Part shown: positions 1 through 11,281 of the stretch, one piece after another
How positions within the stretch are numbered: the stretch's first letter is position 1
Layout of the letters: every line of letters starts with the position of its first letter
From: Taiwanofungus camphoratus
Taxonomy: Eukaryota > Basidiomycota > Agaricomycetes > Polyporales > Taiwanofungaceae
Length of the DNA stretch: 64,000 nucleotides
Reading direction: 5' to 3'
Assembly: GCA_003999685.1 (NCBI GenBank)
Contig: CP021230.1
Coordinates: 186,001-250,000, forward strand
Made by a program: the position numbers and the translations under genes
Notes under the pieces: model-generated
Database searches by the model: none
The model's input: the letters and a program-made list of their open reading frames with translations, nothing else
Told to the model about the DNA's origin: nothing

Positions 1-1600
1 GCTCTCCATCCCGCTCTCCATCCCGAAAATCTCACAGCCCAACTCATAGTCCGAGACACAAGGCGATAAACTGGTTAGAAAAACATTTCTGACCCCGGAT
101 TCTGCGATCTCCAATTCTTGGCACCGGCAAGATAACAAATTGACATTTTATGCCCTTGACCTGCACTAGAATATAACACGCCTTGCTCTGTGCTACATTC
201 ACAGAGCTCGGTCGTTCTGGACAGCGTATAGCCAGCTGTATAATCCACTTTCATACCTCAGGTTGACAAGGGGACGACGTCATTATTTATTGCATACTAC
301 TTGACAGAGGATCGCTTGGATATCCTTCCCACATGTATAGTATATTTTGCTGTAATTCGCTACTTACCCCTTGATACGTCTTTTTCTTCTGTATACTCTC
401 ATAGGTCCTTTACACACTCATGTACTAAATACTGCTTGAACAGATCTCTAGAAAGATTCGGTGATATCGCCATTTATATGCGCACTTGCTAGCAATCAGT
501 ATGAATCTCTCAGACTTATCTTCCACCTGTCGGATATTCCCGCCTCAAGCGTTAAGCTAGGACAACCGGTGATCATGAAGTCGGTGTACAACGGGTTCAG
601 CACGTTCCTGACACAGGTGTTTACATCTCAATCTACCTATCACATATACAGCTGCCATACCACTGCCGTATAGCCTTAGTGACAAGAACTCTTCGGCATC
701 CAACTTTTGTTGTGGCACCTTCGCACAGCGTTGTTTTCGCCGTCATTGGACGCACTGCGTATTCCTACAAACACATCTCTAACGTCGCAGATTCAACTAA
801 TCAGCGCTCAGCGTCCACACTTCAGACATTGAGAGTATTCGTCATCTGCCTATGGGTGTCCCATCAGATGAAAATTTCGACTGCTATGAAGGACTGTTGC
901 AAAAATTTCTCACTAGCGTCTATCGAGTGGTAGTATGTGCCTTGATTCGATCCGTGGTCGATTCGTGACTCGAGCTTCTCTTCCTGTGCTTCAAAATTTC
1001 CTTTGTTGCCTTCCTTGGTGCGCGCTTATAGATCACAGGCCGTTCAACCCGTGCAAGACCTCCGAAGTAGCCAAAAGCTGTTTCGATTACCGTCTGCGAC
1101 CGGTGTACCTCAGTGCTTTAGCACGCCACCGCTATGCCTAAGCGCTTAACAGGCGATTTCCTCTACAAGACGCCCACTTCGGGTACGGTGGACTTTCAAG
1201 CAAGAGGCTCCTCCATCGCCCATCTCACATGCTATCTTCCCCGATCACGGTGATCCCGACCAGTATCTATGCAAGTGATAATTTCTATCAGCTGACTTGC
1301 TTTGCTTTACTTTTTGAAGGCGCGGTTGGTCTCCATATCGATTTGATTGGTCCCCGATGATTGTGAGGCCAGGAAGGCGGTAGCATTGCTACCAGTAACG
1401 ATGTATGCTCCTGGGCGCCAACTTATAAGACAGCCCTGTGCACAGCACCGGTGGTAGTAGACACAGCAACGCTAGACAAGCTCAGAGGTTCTTAATGTAC
1501 ATGACAGTGCAATAAGCATAGCAAGCTCAGTACCAGAAAATGACTCACCTTCCTAGAATACGATGTGCAGGTCCTGAACGATGTGACATCTTGTTCAAAG
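1..1600. other. gene-poor stretch, no recognised gene
   Basis: Only short open frames occur here, mostly on the plus strand between 460 and 1140, and none has a domain I recognise. A few stretches near 480-620 and 850-960 have a protein-like composition and could be exons of an unrecognised or decayed gene, but I cannot join them with confidence. No RNA gene or mobile-element signature is seen. Confidence 0.4.
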
Positions 1601-1610
1601 ACAAATCGTG

Positions 1611-3169
1611 TTATGTCCTACTATGCCGCAACAAGGCTTTACTTCTGAAGGTTGCATTGTACTGCAACAGATTGTTGATATCCCTGACCCAGTCATCTTC
1701 TTTCCCCGGACCTGCTCCCTCTCCCTCGCGCATTTCCTCAGGCTCAACAATCGATGAGCGGTTGATGCACGGAATCGGATAGCGGGACGCCTGCACAGTA
1801 ACGGCCTCACCAGGGCCAAGCACGTGAGACGTTACGCCGTCCATTGACAGACCTGCTGAGGCCCGACTTCGCTCGCTTATCTGGGTATCAGGTTGAATAG
1901 AGTCAGATCAAACGCCGAGGAGAAGATGTGCAACATGCGTAAGGCGGAAACATGTGCATCAGGTGGCCAGTTGATGCATGACTCACTCGAAGTGTAATCG
2001 AAGACGAGGACGGAAAGACGAGCGGACGGAACGATAGGCTCCGGGGACATATGGGTGTAAGCACGAGTGCGCTCAGCGACGGATGGACAATCGGTCCCCC
2101 CGCGGAGAGCGAGTAAGCCGTCGACCCTGTCGGCGTGGACACAATTAAACCATCTGACTGTGATAATCAGGTAAGGAACTAAGGCGCCGCCAATTTACAT
2201 ATGAATCAATGTGCCACGTACAACAGCCTCGGTCAGATGCTGTCCGTCCACGAAGATGTCAATTGTGTTGAGGTGGGGGCTCGAGCCGCGGTGTAGCGCG
2301 ACTTCATTCATCACCTGCCAATCTGTGACCGCACGTTGTGTAGCCAGGACCGAAGAATGATTAGCAAAAGACAGACCACCATGTGCAAGATTGGCACTCA
2401 CTGACCTTCACAATGCGCGTCCATATGCGCGCCATCCGCGTCATGAAACTTGCATGCAAGCCGCATGCGATTCAAAACTGTAGCGCGGCCCTCAAAGGCA
2501 CTGTCCAGGGCTTTCACATAATCATCGACGTCTAGACACGAGGCGCCGAACGAGCAGCTTCATCAGACTACGGCCAAAGTAGTTAGGAAATGACTACCAA
2601 CGGAATGGAAGCAAGAACCCCAAAGTCCCCATGGAAAAACTCAATACTGGTGGGACAGCGCCCACTTTGAAGAGTGAAGAGGCATGCAGAATGGTCCCAT
2701 CGCCACCGAGCGTTACAACTAGGTCAATCTTCTCCGCTCCGGGACCTGTGAAGCAAAGTCCAGACGAACATCTATGGTGCACACACGACACAGACATGTG
2801 CCTTACCTGGACACCACATCTCAACGCCTTCAGGAATATCGGGACGGTCCTCGTGAAATATCCGAGCCTCAGGATACTTCTCCCGGACGTACCTGAACAA
2901 CAGATTAAACACGTCGTACTATTATGGCGCAACTGTCAGGCCTCACACAAGTAGAGTATCGATGGCGTCAACTACAGCTTTTGTTCGATGTTTGTTGACG
3001 ATTAGAATGGACTTGGGCCGAGTGTAGTCACGTTGATCAAGACGTCTGTGTTTCATTGTGTGAGCTTACGAGTTTCGTGCAGTGACAATAGGGTAGGCAG
3101 CGCATGCGGAGATTCCAACCACCGGAATGTAATAACACAGGTCCATGTTTGACTGGCGCTCTTGCTCAT
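1611..3169 (-). CDS. NAD kinase (ATP-NAD kinase family)
   Basis: The product phosphorylates NAD to NADP with ATP, the main source of NADP in the cell. Read on the minus strand, the exons carry the family signatures in order: a beta-strand block ILIVNK near 3000-2960; the phosphate-binding motif LGGDGT near 2690, followed by a GTLGFL block; the NEVALHRG motif near 2310; the glycine-rich [15 protein letters not shown] block near 2120; and a C-terminal [18 protein letters not shown] block ending at 1611. At least five introns of about 50-60 nt with GT-AG ends fit, for example near 2763-2809 and 2885-2940. The N-terminus is uncertain: the Met at 3169 is in frame with a plausible first exon, but more 5' exons may lie up to about 3400. 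No break is seen in the catalytic core. The family call is secure; whether it is cytosolic or mitochondrial cannot be told. Confidence 0.85.
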
Positions 3170-4350
3170 CGGACCCAAGAGCACTCGACCCTCTAGGCAT
3201 TCCTCTCGGTGCTAAAGTAGCGCGAGGTTGTCAAGGCGTTCTCTTATTCGACCCACCTCGGACCCCTCGAAAGTCAGTTTGGAACCCCGTTCCAGAGCAA
3301 CGCAGTGCAAGTTCTGTGTCTCCGCAGGACCTAGATGGACTGTCAGAGGTCGGTCTCTTTGTTGTGCGTCGCGCGAATCCAGTCCAAATCAAAATCCCCA
3401 TGCGCTAATGATACAACTTTCAATGAACGAAGAGTCGGCTTACGTCGCGAACGTGCGAGAATAGAGTGGTGACCGTGAAAAGAACTGGCCCCTGCCACGA
3501 CGCTGAGAGATGATGGCCTCGTTCAGCAACCAGCGCGAGCGACTAGTAGAGAACAGACGAGATGATACGCATGCCGTGCGATGTTTCAGAGAAGGATACA
3601 GGCAGGAGAGCATTGGGCACAGCAGCTTCAGGTGAGGACCACAAGGTTCCTTGGGAAGCTCTTACTCAAAAACAGTCTCGAAGCACCTGGAACAGACACG
3701 AATGCAGAAGCTAGAAAGAGAGTGCAATTGGGAAATAGAGTATTTAACTTTGTCTCTAAATTCTAAGCCTGTGTTCGTGGGAAGGGAAGACTGCCTCTTC
3801 ACGATCGAGTCGCGATTCGGCCTCTCACCAACTAAGACACTGACAGTGACCTGCCTCGATGCATACAAAACTAGGATTCGTCCTTCATAAAGCTTACCCT
3901 TCAGTTTGTTAAAGGATATCTAGTTATGCTGTTTCACAGTACCTTCCGACCAAGCGCAAGAAGGTATACAAATTCGCTATTCTAGCAATGGTAGGCGGGC
4001 TGGGTGCCCGCGGCTATGATAAAGATTCATCTAAATAGCTCGTATGCTAGTTCAAAAGTTGCCGGCCAGTTTTGTCTTCTCGTACAGCCAAGGCGTTCGG
4101 AACTCCAACAGTGGCCTAATGAGGATGCACGTCCCTCCTTTGCCCTCAGTACTACTTGTTGTTCGTAACGCACAACTCCTGTCTATGTGAACGGAAGGTG
4201 GTCGGTCGTGCACTCATGAGGTGAGTCTATTGTAGGTCTGAGAACTGTTGGCTGGTTCCGTCGCTTAATCATCATATCATTACAACAACAGCCTGCAGTC
4301 GATATCGAGAACTACTGTACACAGTCAGAGAAGAAGAAGAATGGAGACGA
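3170..4350. other. intergenic, no recognised gene
   Basis: This stretch lies between the NAD kinase 5' end and the 3' end of the asteroid-like gene. Short frames around 3150-3460 may belong to the uncertain 5' end of the NAD kinase gene. I see no other recognisable coding sequence, RNA gene or repeat. Confidence 0.4.
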
Positions 4351-7300
4351 CTATACGTCCGCTTCTGCCAACAAATCGAACATCCCTTGTTGCTGCACAG
4401 AACCTATTGTGTGCTTTTTTGTGGCTGTCGATGATATGGATGACCCTGACGGCTCCTTTTTACGCTCCTTCCTCCCTTTCTTATTCTTCTCTTCTCGAAA
4501 TGCGTCTCCCAGCCCTTCGATGCATGCTCCCCATAAACCTTCATCAATTCCGTCCACTGACTTGTGCACAGCGCCTGTCAAGGACGCATGAAATCGCAGT
4601 CCAGAGAAATGCTGCATAGGACTAGGCACACGATGCACCAGAAGAAGGATCTGGGCGAAGTGCTCGATAGCATCAAGCGCTGCGCAGAGCTGACTGATGA
4701 GATGTATATTTCTCTCCAGAATTGGGACAGAGGAGGTCAGTGGTTCCTTTCTCTGATCCTCACTATTCAAGCCCTTTCCAGATGAGCTCCACGAGAATGC
4801 CATCAGAAATGCTTTTGCCTCCCCACTGGTCCATCTCTCTTTCCCCTTCTCCTTGTTCGAATCACTCTCGCATGCGCGGACGTGCATGCGCATTACAACC
4901 CACCGTATGGCGAGCACTGCAGATAGTCGACCACCCTGCAGGGCTCTCACGCATACCGTGTCGGAGCCCAATGCACGCAGGAAGAATGTGATGCGCTCGT
5001 CTTCCGGCCACAACTGCAGGGGAAGTGCCAGCGACTCTGGAAGCTCGTCGGGAGAAGACATTGAAAAATCAGCAAGAACTGTTTTAAGAGAAGGCACAGA
5101 AACTTCTTCAGCCGCAAGTCGCGTTCCTCGTCGAACATACTCCATCACAACTTTGGGACGCACGGGCTTAAGGTTCGCTGAAGAGACCGATGCATCCCTC
5201 ACGTCATTATCATCTTGTCCTGATCCGTCGAGCCGCTTCAAAGCACCCCGTAGTGGAGCCAGAAAGTCCTCATCATTTTCTTCCTCTACGTCAATCAGTT
5301 CATCTTCTGAATGGCCTTCGTCGCTCCCCTGTTCCGAGCCTGGAACTTCTGACAACTCAATACCCGCTCCTAGTAAAGCATAGCACCATTCTCTGATTGG
5401 GCGCGCAATGCTTCGTGCCACGCTCTCCTTGTCAGGGTCTTCAAGAAACATTCGTGGCCAGGCTTTTCCCGTATTGACGGCATCCAACACATGGGGGTCC
5501 AATTCACCTCGGCGGTAAGCAGCCACATATAAAGTGCGGACGCGGGCATGAAGATTCCCTGATTCGCTCTCATCGCTTAACAGCGCTTGATCTCCCTCAA
5601 TATTTGAGCTATGCGAACTTTCTGGCAAGGGCTGCTGGGTACCGAAAGAACGTGAGAGACATGTGAAGAGCGGACATGCTTCGCGTGCATGCAGTATGCA
5701 CACGTCAGATGCCCATACAATTCGTGTGTTTTGTTTTCGCTCTTCATTTTCGTTGTGGTTATCATCATGGTCCTCGCAATCTGGTCCTTCGTATCGAGGA
5801 ATAGCGTATTGCAGCGTTGCCTCCACAATGCGCTCCACTATAGTTTCTCGTTCTCCCGTAGCAAAGCTATCGGGCGATCGAAGTAATAGAGCGCTCAGGG
5901 CAGCGTCGATCAATTCCATGACACTTCCAACGTTTTTCTGTCGTTTCTTCCGCGGTGTCCCGTTTGCTTGTGAAATAAAGGTTGTGACAAGAATAGAGCG
6001 AAGTGTTGTGGCTACCTTTGAAATGCGCTGCACAAGCGTTAGCTGTCGTTCAAAGAATAGGTGCTGCCAATTGTTTTTCTTTATGCCGGGCCGTTGCCCA
6101 GAGGAAGAAGTGGCCGAATCGTCAGGCGCACCCGTGAAATCATTACCCACCAGCGCTCCTAGGAGCGGAAGTAGTGACACCGGCAGATCCAGGTGAGTGG
6201 CGAGAGATGCAGGGGTATAGACTGTGACCGTTAGGGTAAGATCTAGGTCAGGACCCGTCGACTGGTTGGGAGGTATTAGACCCCGTCCCACACGGTGGTT
6301 TGCGGCGGCGCGCTTGCGCGTTTTTGACTTGCGTACTATTTTGAATCCGCCTTCATCCGTGTACTCGTCCATGTCTCCATTCGCTGAGCTGTATACACTC
6401 CCGTCGCGCGAAATGGCGGGAGAGAACGATACAGCACTCCACACCATTTCGTCTAATGGGATGTATCCTCTGTACCCTTCTGCGTTGAGCACTACAAAGT
6501 CAGAGTCGCGGCCCGCCACGTATGCGCCGAGGCGCCCAGCAAGCGCGACCGCGTACGGATCGCCCTCTTCGTCTGCAAAGTGTACCTCCAGCAGTCCATC
6601 GCACTGCGAGGAGGAAGAAAAATCAGATAGGGTGCGCACGCACACACTGTACGCCAAGGGTGGAAGCATTGAAACCTCATGGAGAAAGCGAGGGGTGGCA
6701 CGAGCCGCTGCGGAGGTGCGGAAGAAGAGCAATCCACCCTGAATGTTGGTCTGGGTCGTCCGTGCAATTACCGTGGGGATCTTGAGAGACGGATACGGGC
6801 CTACAGCAAGATAAGCATCACGTAGAACACCACACGGAAAGGTGATGAGCGCCGCCTGCCAGGCGCACGCAAGCCTGATTGGCAAGCGCTCTCGCAGAGT
6901 CTTTTGCTAGAGTACATGAATTCCCGCTCACGCTGCAAGTCTACAGAAGGGCACTGCTCACGGACTGCGAGTCAAACGAACAAAAGACGCACAACTTGCT
7001 GTGAGCGAAGCCCAACAGAAACCGTTCTCGAAGAAGATCAGCATCCATCTTTACGAAGACGCTTGTGCATGATCGCGGATGTGAAAACTGAACGCACAAG
7101 TGCGCAAAGTCGGGCTCATGGGCATTCTCAAACACACAGGGTTTGTCTCTCCGTGAGAAAGTGAATCAGAAAGCAGACTACCAATTGTGCATGGACTCAT
7201 GCGGTCAATTAGCATGTGATGCCGAGATTACGCCCCACTACCGACGCACAGTGGCAAAGGGAGAAGGAGTGAAGGCAGAGAGTGAACAAACATACCGTCA

Positions 7301-7680
7301 AAGACAAAGTACAAGCGCAATCCAACATTGAGCCACGCACTTACGACCTGAAGTATCAGCCCCGAAAAGGCATCATATTCCCCGCCGTAGACCCAGGGAA
7401 GGTCAGCGCAGTGCATCAACTCGTAAATGAATCTGATTCAGAACAACGCCGTGGTATATTTTTCAATGGAAAGAACGAGGGCCGTGTGATGACACCATCA
7501 TGGTGGTGATCAGACGTGTAAGCGACCAGTGGAGGATAGCAAGACTCACGACCAACCATCTACCACAACGGAGGTCCTATTGCTGTCTGTAGACCCCGTT
7601 TGCCAGGCTAGAAACTCAAGGGAATGGGCTAGCGCTGCTCTGTTTTCGCGCATGAAGGTGGTGAGCCCATGTATACCCAT
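4351..7680 (-). CDS. Asteroid-like XPG/FEN-fold protein
   Basis: The first exon starts at the ATG at 7680 with MGIHGLTTFMREN, the typical start of XPG/FEN1-fold proteins of the asteroid group. The early part holds the acidic residues of the XPG N domain: VVVDGWSFIYEL, split by a GT-AG intron at about 7445-7550, and LYFVFDG near 7290. A long last exon of about 840 codons (down to 4351) carries the XPG-I-like block GRLGAYVAGRDSDFVVLN near 6500, then a long poorly conserved region with acidic stretches near 5300, and a lysine-rich C-terminus. Members are predicted structure-specific nucleases, but many lack proven activity; the Drosophila founder acts in EGF receptor signalling. The fungal role is unknown. 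Several small exons lie at 6890-7460 with boundaries I could not fix. Length (around 1,000 residues) fits fungal members. Confidence 0.82.
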
Positions 7681-7902
7681 GTTAGTCTCTAATCCTCTGA
7701 TAAGCTGCAGAGCTGCAGCTGCCCAGAGGGATTTGTTGCGGAACAAATATCCAAAGTGTAAAGAGAAACCAAATTCACGCGCTCTGGAAAAGATTGGTAG
7801 ACTTGAGGGCCACAACGAGTCGAAAGGTCACAAAACGATCGAGTTGATGAACTGGGGGGTGTGGAGTCACAAAACAGGGTCACGAAAGAAAACAACCAGG
7901 TT

Positions 7903-7987
7903 GACGGAAGTGGGATTTGAACCCACGCCCTTTCGGACTGGATACAACACCTGATTCCAGCGCCTTAGACCGCTCGGCCATTCCGCC
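7903..7987 (-). tRNA. tRNA-Leu, anticodon probably CAG, with a very short intron
   Basis: The minus strand folds into a class II tRNA. The 7-bp acceptor stem is GGCGGAA with TTCCGTC (one G-U pair). The D arm is GCC/GGC with the leucine-type GAGCGGTCTAA loop. The anticodon stem CTGGA/TCCAG is perfect, there is an 11-nt variable arm, and the T arm is GTGGG-TTCAAAT-CCCAC. The anticodon loop is 13 nt instead of 7, which fits anticodon CAG followed by an intron of about 6 nt one base after it. tRNA-Ser is the main alternative from the long variable arm, but the D-loop sequence and the CAG triplet favour Leu. Confidence 0.9.
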
Positions 7988-9147
7988 TCTCATCTCGTAA
8001 AGAATCAAAATTTAATAAAGAAAAAACAGATGTACTAAGGAGACACTCGTTGCAACGTTCACATCAGTAGATCTACGTTCTTGAGATAACAGTCGACTTC
8101 CTTAGGAGGTGGAACGAATTCCTGAAACGAGCCCGAGGAAACTCTAAACATAAAATACAGTCAGCAATGGGATGCCATAACATGGGGTGGGGTTATGGCA
8201 AGAAAAAAAAACGCGATTGACGAGATACATGGATGAGCGACAGGGCGGATGCATTCAAGTAAGACGGGCAACGGAAGTGAAAGAAAAATGTAAAATGCTT
8301 GCACTCACCCAAGCTACGCACGGAATGCCTCTGGGTCCTGCATAAACTTGCTCGCGAAGAAACTGTGCACAGTGTACACCTACTGCCCTGCTTCCTTGCC
8401 GCTCCTGTCATGTTGTGATGGAAAAGATACTTGGCCCTCACTTCACTGTGGAGGTGTGCGTGGTGGACTTCCCCTCTTACGTCGAGTGAAAAGTCACTTT
8501 CACTCGTGCACCGAGTGAATCTCGCGATGGGTGAAAGTTATGGGAATTTCCACCTGCGTGAGCTTACTCATTTGGCGGTTGAAATATACCCATCTGTAGG
8601 TGAAACGTCTCACTTTTCGAGTGAAAATACCTTATTTATGGTCACTTGGAGGACAGGGAGGATTAACTTGATAATAGTGAAATCTCCCCCACAAACGGGT
8701 TGTGTTCACACAGTCTCTGGGTGGCGTGCCAGGTGAAATTAAGCCGTTGCGAGCTACACAGTGCTTGTAGAACACGGCACCGGCCCCCCTTCGAGTTAGA
8801 ATCACCACCAAACTGGCCGGGAAAATACATTAGTGCAGCCACAAGTCATACAACTGAGAGGACAGGAATAAGTGATAGCTAATCGCATTTCGAGGTTACG
8901 ATTTGCATAGCAGGATGATATCACTAGTGGTGCCGGTGACCATCTCAGTTCGATTGCGAGGACGAGTCTGCCTCGGTTCTACAGACGACGAGTCGGGGTT
9001 TACTATAATAGCGTCTCAATAGAGCTATTTATAAGTAGCTGAGTTGTGATGCCGGCACTGCATAAATAATATCAATTCATACTCAAGTTATGATTCTCCT
9101 CATCCAATTTCTTGACGTACTCCACTTCTTCATCCACTTTTTCCCGC
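7988..9147. other. intergenic with a cluster of GTGAAA motifs
   Basis: No gene is recognised. The region between 8480 and 8740 holds at least six copies of GTGAAA plus reverse copies, and one perfect hairpin described separately. The remainder is unremarkable spacer between the tRNA and the 3' end of the coiled-coil gene. Confidence 0.45.
8483..8506. repeat. perfect inverted repeat CGAGTGAAA/TTTCACTCG
   Basis: A 9-bp perfect inverted repeat with a 6-nt loop. The arm motif GAGTGAA or GTGAAA recurs at about 8514, 8531, 8600, 8619, 8678 and 8733. It is seen directly in the sequence; the function is unknown. Confidence 0.7.
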
Positions 9148-10930
9148 TCAAACGGACCAAGTACGAGCGACTCGGTGTAGATCCGATCCCTCCCCAATAT
9201 CCAACTCGTGCAACACGGTTTCAACGACCGCCTTTGGCTTGACTAGAGTACGCCGTTGGAATTCCTGCCTGCCGCTGCCCATCGTCTTCTCAATTCGTCG
9301 GAGCCCTAGCTCGGAAGCGCAGAGAACGGCTGCGGTGCTATTCTTCGCGATGTCCACTTTGTATGCGTCTTCCATTTGTTCAGGATCGAACATATCACCA
9401 GGCAGACAGACAATTACTTGATAGTCGCTGCCAACAATTTCCTCTCCAATCATGCGTCGAAGATCAAGCGCCATGCGAATGATGATCTCGAAATTCTGCA
9501 AAGCCGTCTCCCGCACTTGCTCAGGTCCAATCCTTGTGTGGGCGGCTTTTAGAATAATGGACAAGCGTCGGGCGAGTTCGTTAGCCAAGTTCATTGCAAT
9601 GTTCCCTCCGTGGTACATGCTCTGCTCCAAATACCGCCGAGTCAGAGCTCGCCATCGGCCAGCAACGGTTTGATTCTCTGGGCATGGTCAGTTGCTGGCG
9701 AGTTTTCATGACAGGCACGAGTCACACACCTGACTTCAGTATCTGCTCGTGCACTTGTGACAATGTCGAATTTTCCCGCAGCAAGTCCCATTTTGAGATC
9801 ACCTCTGCAGCAAAGTGGGTAATGACCGCATGCAGAGCCATTTGGACGAGGATAGGATCATCCTGGTGGTTCCTGGATTGCAGGAGACGCTCCATTAATG
9901 GACCCACTAGTGTCCTCACATGTTCCGCTGTCGCTTCATCGATCTTCTCACCATACTCCGAATGGAATGTCTCAGCGATGAGTTGAGCAGCTTGGAAGAT
10001 CTCAGCGTTCAAATTACGGACCATCTGGACGACATCGTTTTCCGAGATTGTATTCGCGGAGACAAGAAAGCTGTGGGCATCTTGCAACTCTGCTCGACGC
10101 GTCTCTAGTAGGTTCTGCATGTTACTTCTTTCCTTCATGAAGGCCTCATCTCGCTGTTGAGCGACTTGCAGCTGCTCGCGCAAGGCGTTTGTCTGTTCCA
10201 CCTGTCGGCTGAGCTGTGATTGTGCCTCTTTGACCTCCTTAGTCTTCTTTGCAATCTCGTCGTTTGTCAGTTTCTCCTTCTGAAAAAATCGGTCCGCGTC
10301 TCGTTGCGCATATCGCTTCATACGCTCTGCCTCCTGCTTCTCCACCTCGGCTTCCTTCCTTCGTGACTTGGCTTCCTCCGCAGCACGAGCAGCTTGCTGC
10401 TTATCATGTTCGGCCTCCTGTTTCCATTGTTCAGCCTCTTGTTTCATGCGTGCCGCCTCTCGTAGTGCAGACTCGGCCTCCCGCTTCGTACGCACGGCTT
10501 CTTCCATCGCTCGCTCGGCCTCCCTTTTGATACTCTCAGCCTCTCGTCTGATATATTCTGCTTCTCGCCTCTCTCTGCCTGCCTTCCTCTTCATCGAGTC
10601 TGCCTCTCGTTGAACCCGCTCCGCCTCCTGTGAAGTGCGCGCTTGTCCGTTTCCGGTAATTGTCATCGCGTCTTGACTCGTATACTGTTCGGTCTCCACC
10701 CCTTCAGTTGCTCGTTCCTCGTCTTTCTGTCCTTCCGACTCCTCACGGTGTGGGTCCACGTGACACCTGAACATCGCCAAAAAAGAGTGTAGGACAAATT
10801 TCACGAGTCCCAGTGTATCTGAGCCCATTAAGATGATGATGAGTCTCTTTCCAAGGTGGCCCAGTCGAACAGCGATGTCGGACATATAGGCAAGCGCGAG
10901 TGTGCGACGTGCGTGTCGAGGTTGAGACAT
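9148..10930 (-). CDS. coiled-coil protein, partner-type family, copy A
   Basis: Two exons. Exon 1 starts at the ATG at 10930 and ends near 9738 at ...LKSG; a GT-AG intron of about 50 nt follows; exon 2 ends at 9148. The product is about 580 residues. The N-terminus has a hydrophobic segment (residues about 25-50) that may anchor it in a membrane. Residues about 80-270 are a long charged coiled coil with many REAE-type repeats. Then comes a conserved helical domain including the motif HQDDPILVQ. Exon 2 opens with a conserved GRWRALTRR block and ends with an ELGLRRIE and LVKPKAVVET block. I recognise no known domain. The same architecture, intron position and motifs recur in copies B (relic), C and D. 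It is transcribed away from the Hsp70-like gene starting 351 bp off, so the two may share a promoter. A working link between them is inference. Confidence 0.78.
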
Positions 10931-11281
10931 GATGTACAGTCCCGTTAGTCGTCAGTTATTAACTGCACGCACACTAGGGACTTTGCAGACGTTTCTATAA
11001 TTAGGGTGCTAAAGGTGTACGTGCGTTGCAACTAGACCGAGGGCCCTGACTGCGACTCGTGAAGTTCATTTTACGGGCGGATCAGAGATCTTCGGCGGGC
11101 TGCGGTCATCTGAATATGCACTACATTGGGCCATATCCAACCTTGTGGACTCGTGAGGTTACAACACGGATAGCACGTTAATACCGTGAGGCGTCCGTAG
11201 CTGCCTCGCAGTGTGCACACAGGTTCCTATGTATTTATGAAAGAGAATGAAGAAGAGTTCTATGGTCTTCCTCAGATCATT
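10931..11281. promoter_or_regulatory. shared intergenic region of divergent pair A
   Basis: 351 bp separate the two divergent start codons. The spacing suggests a bidirectional promoter. I see no clear heat-shock element array or TATA box that would settle regulation. Confidence 0.4.

Noticed and set aside
4853-6742. Frames of 170-180 codons on the plus strand
   Set aside because: They lie opposite the long exon of the asteroid-like gene and are serine/arginine-rich shadows of it.
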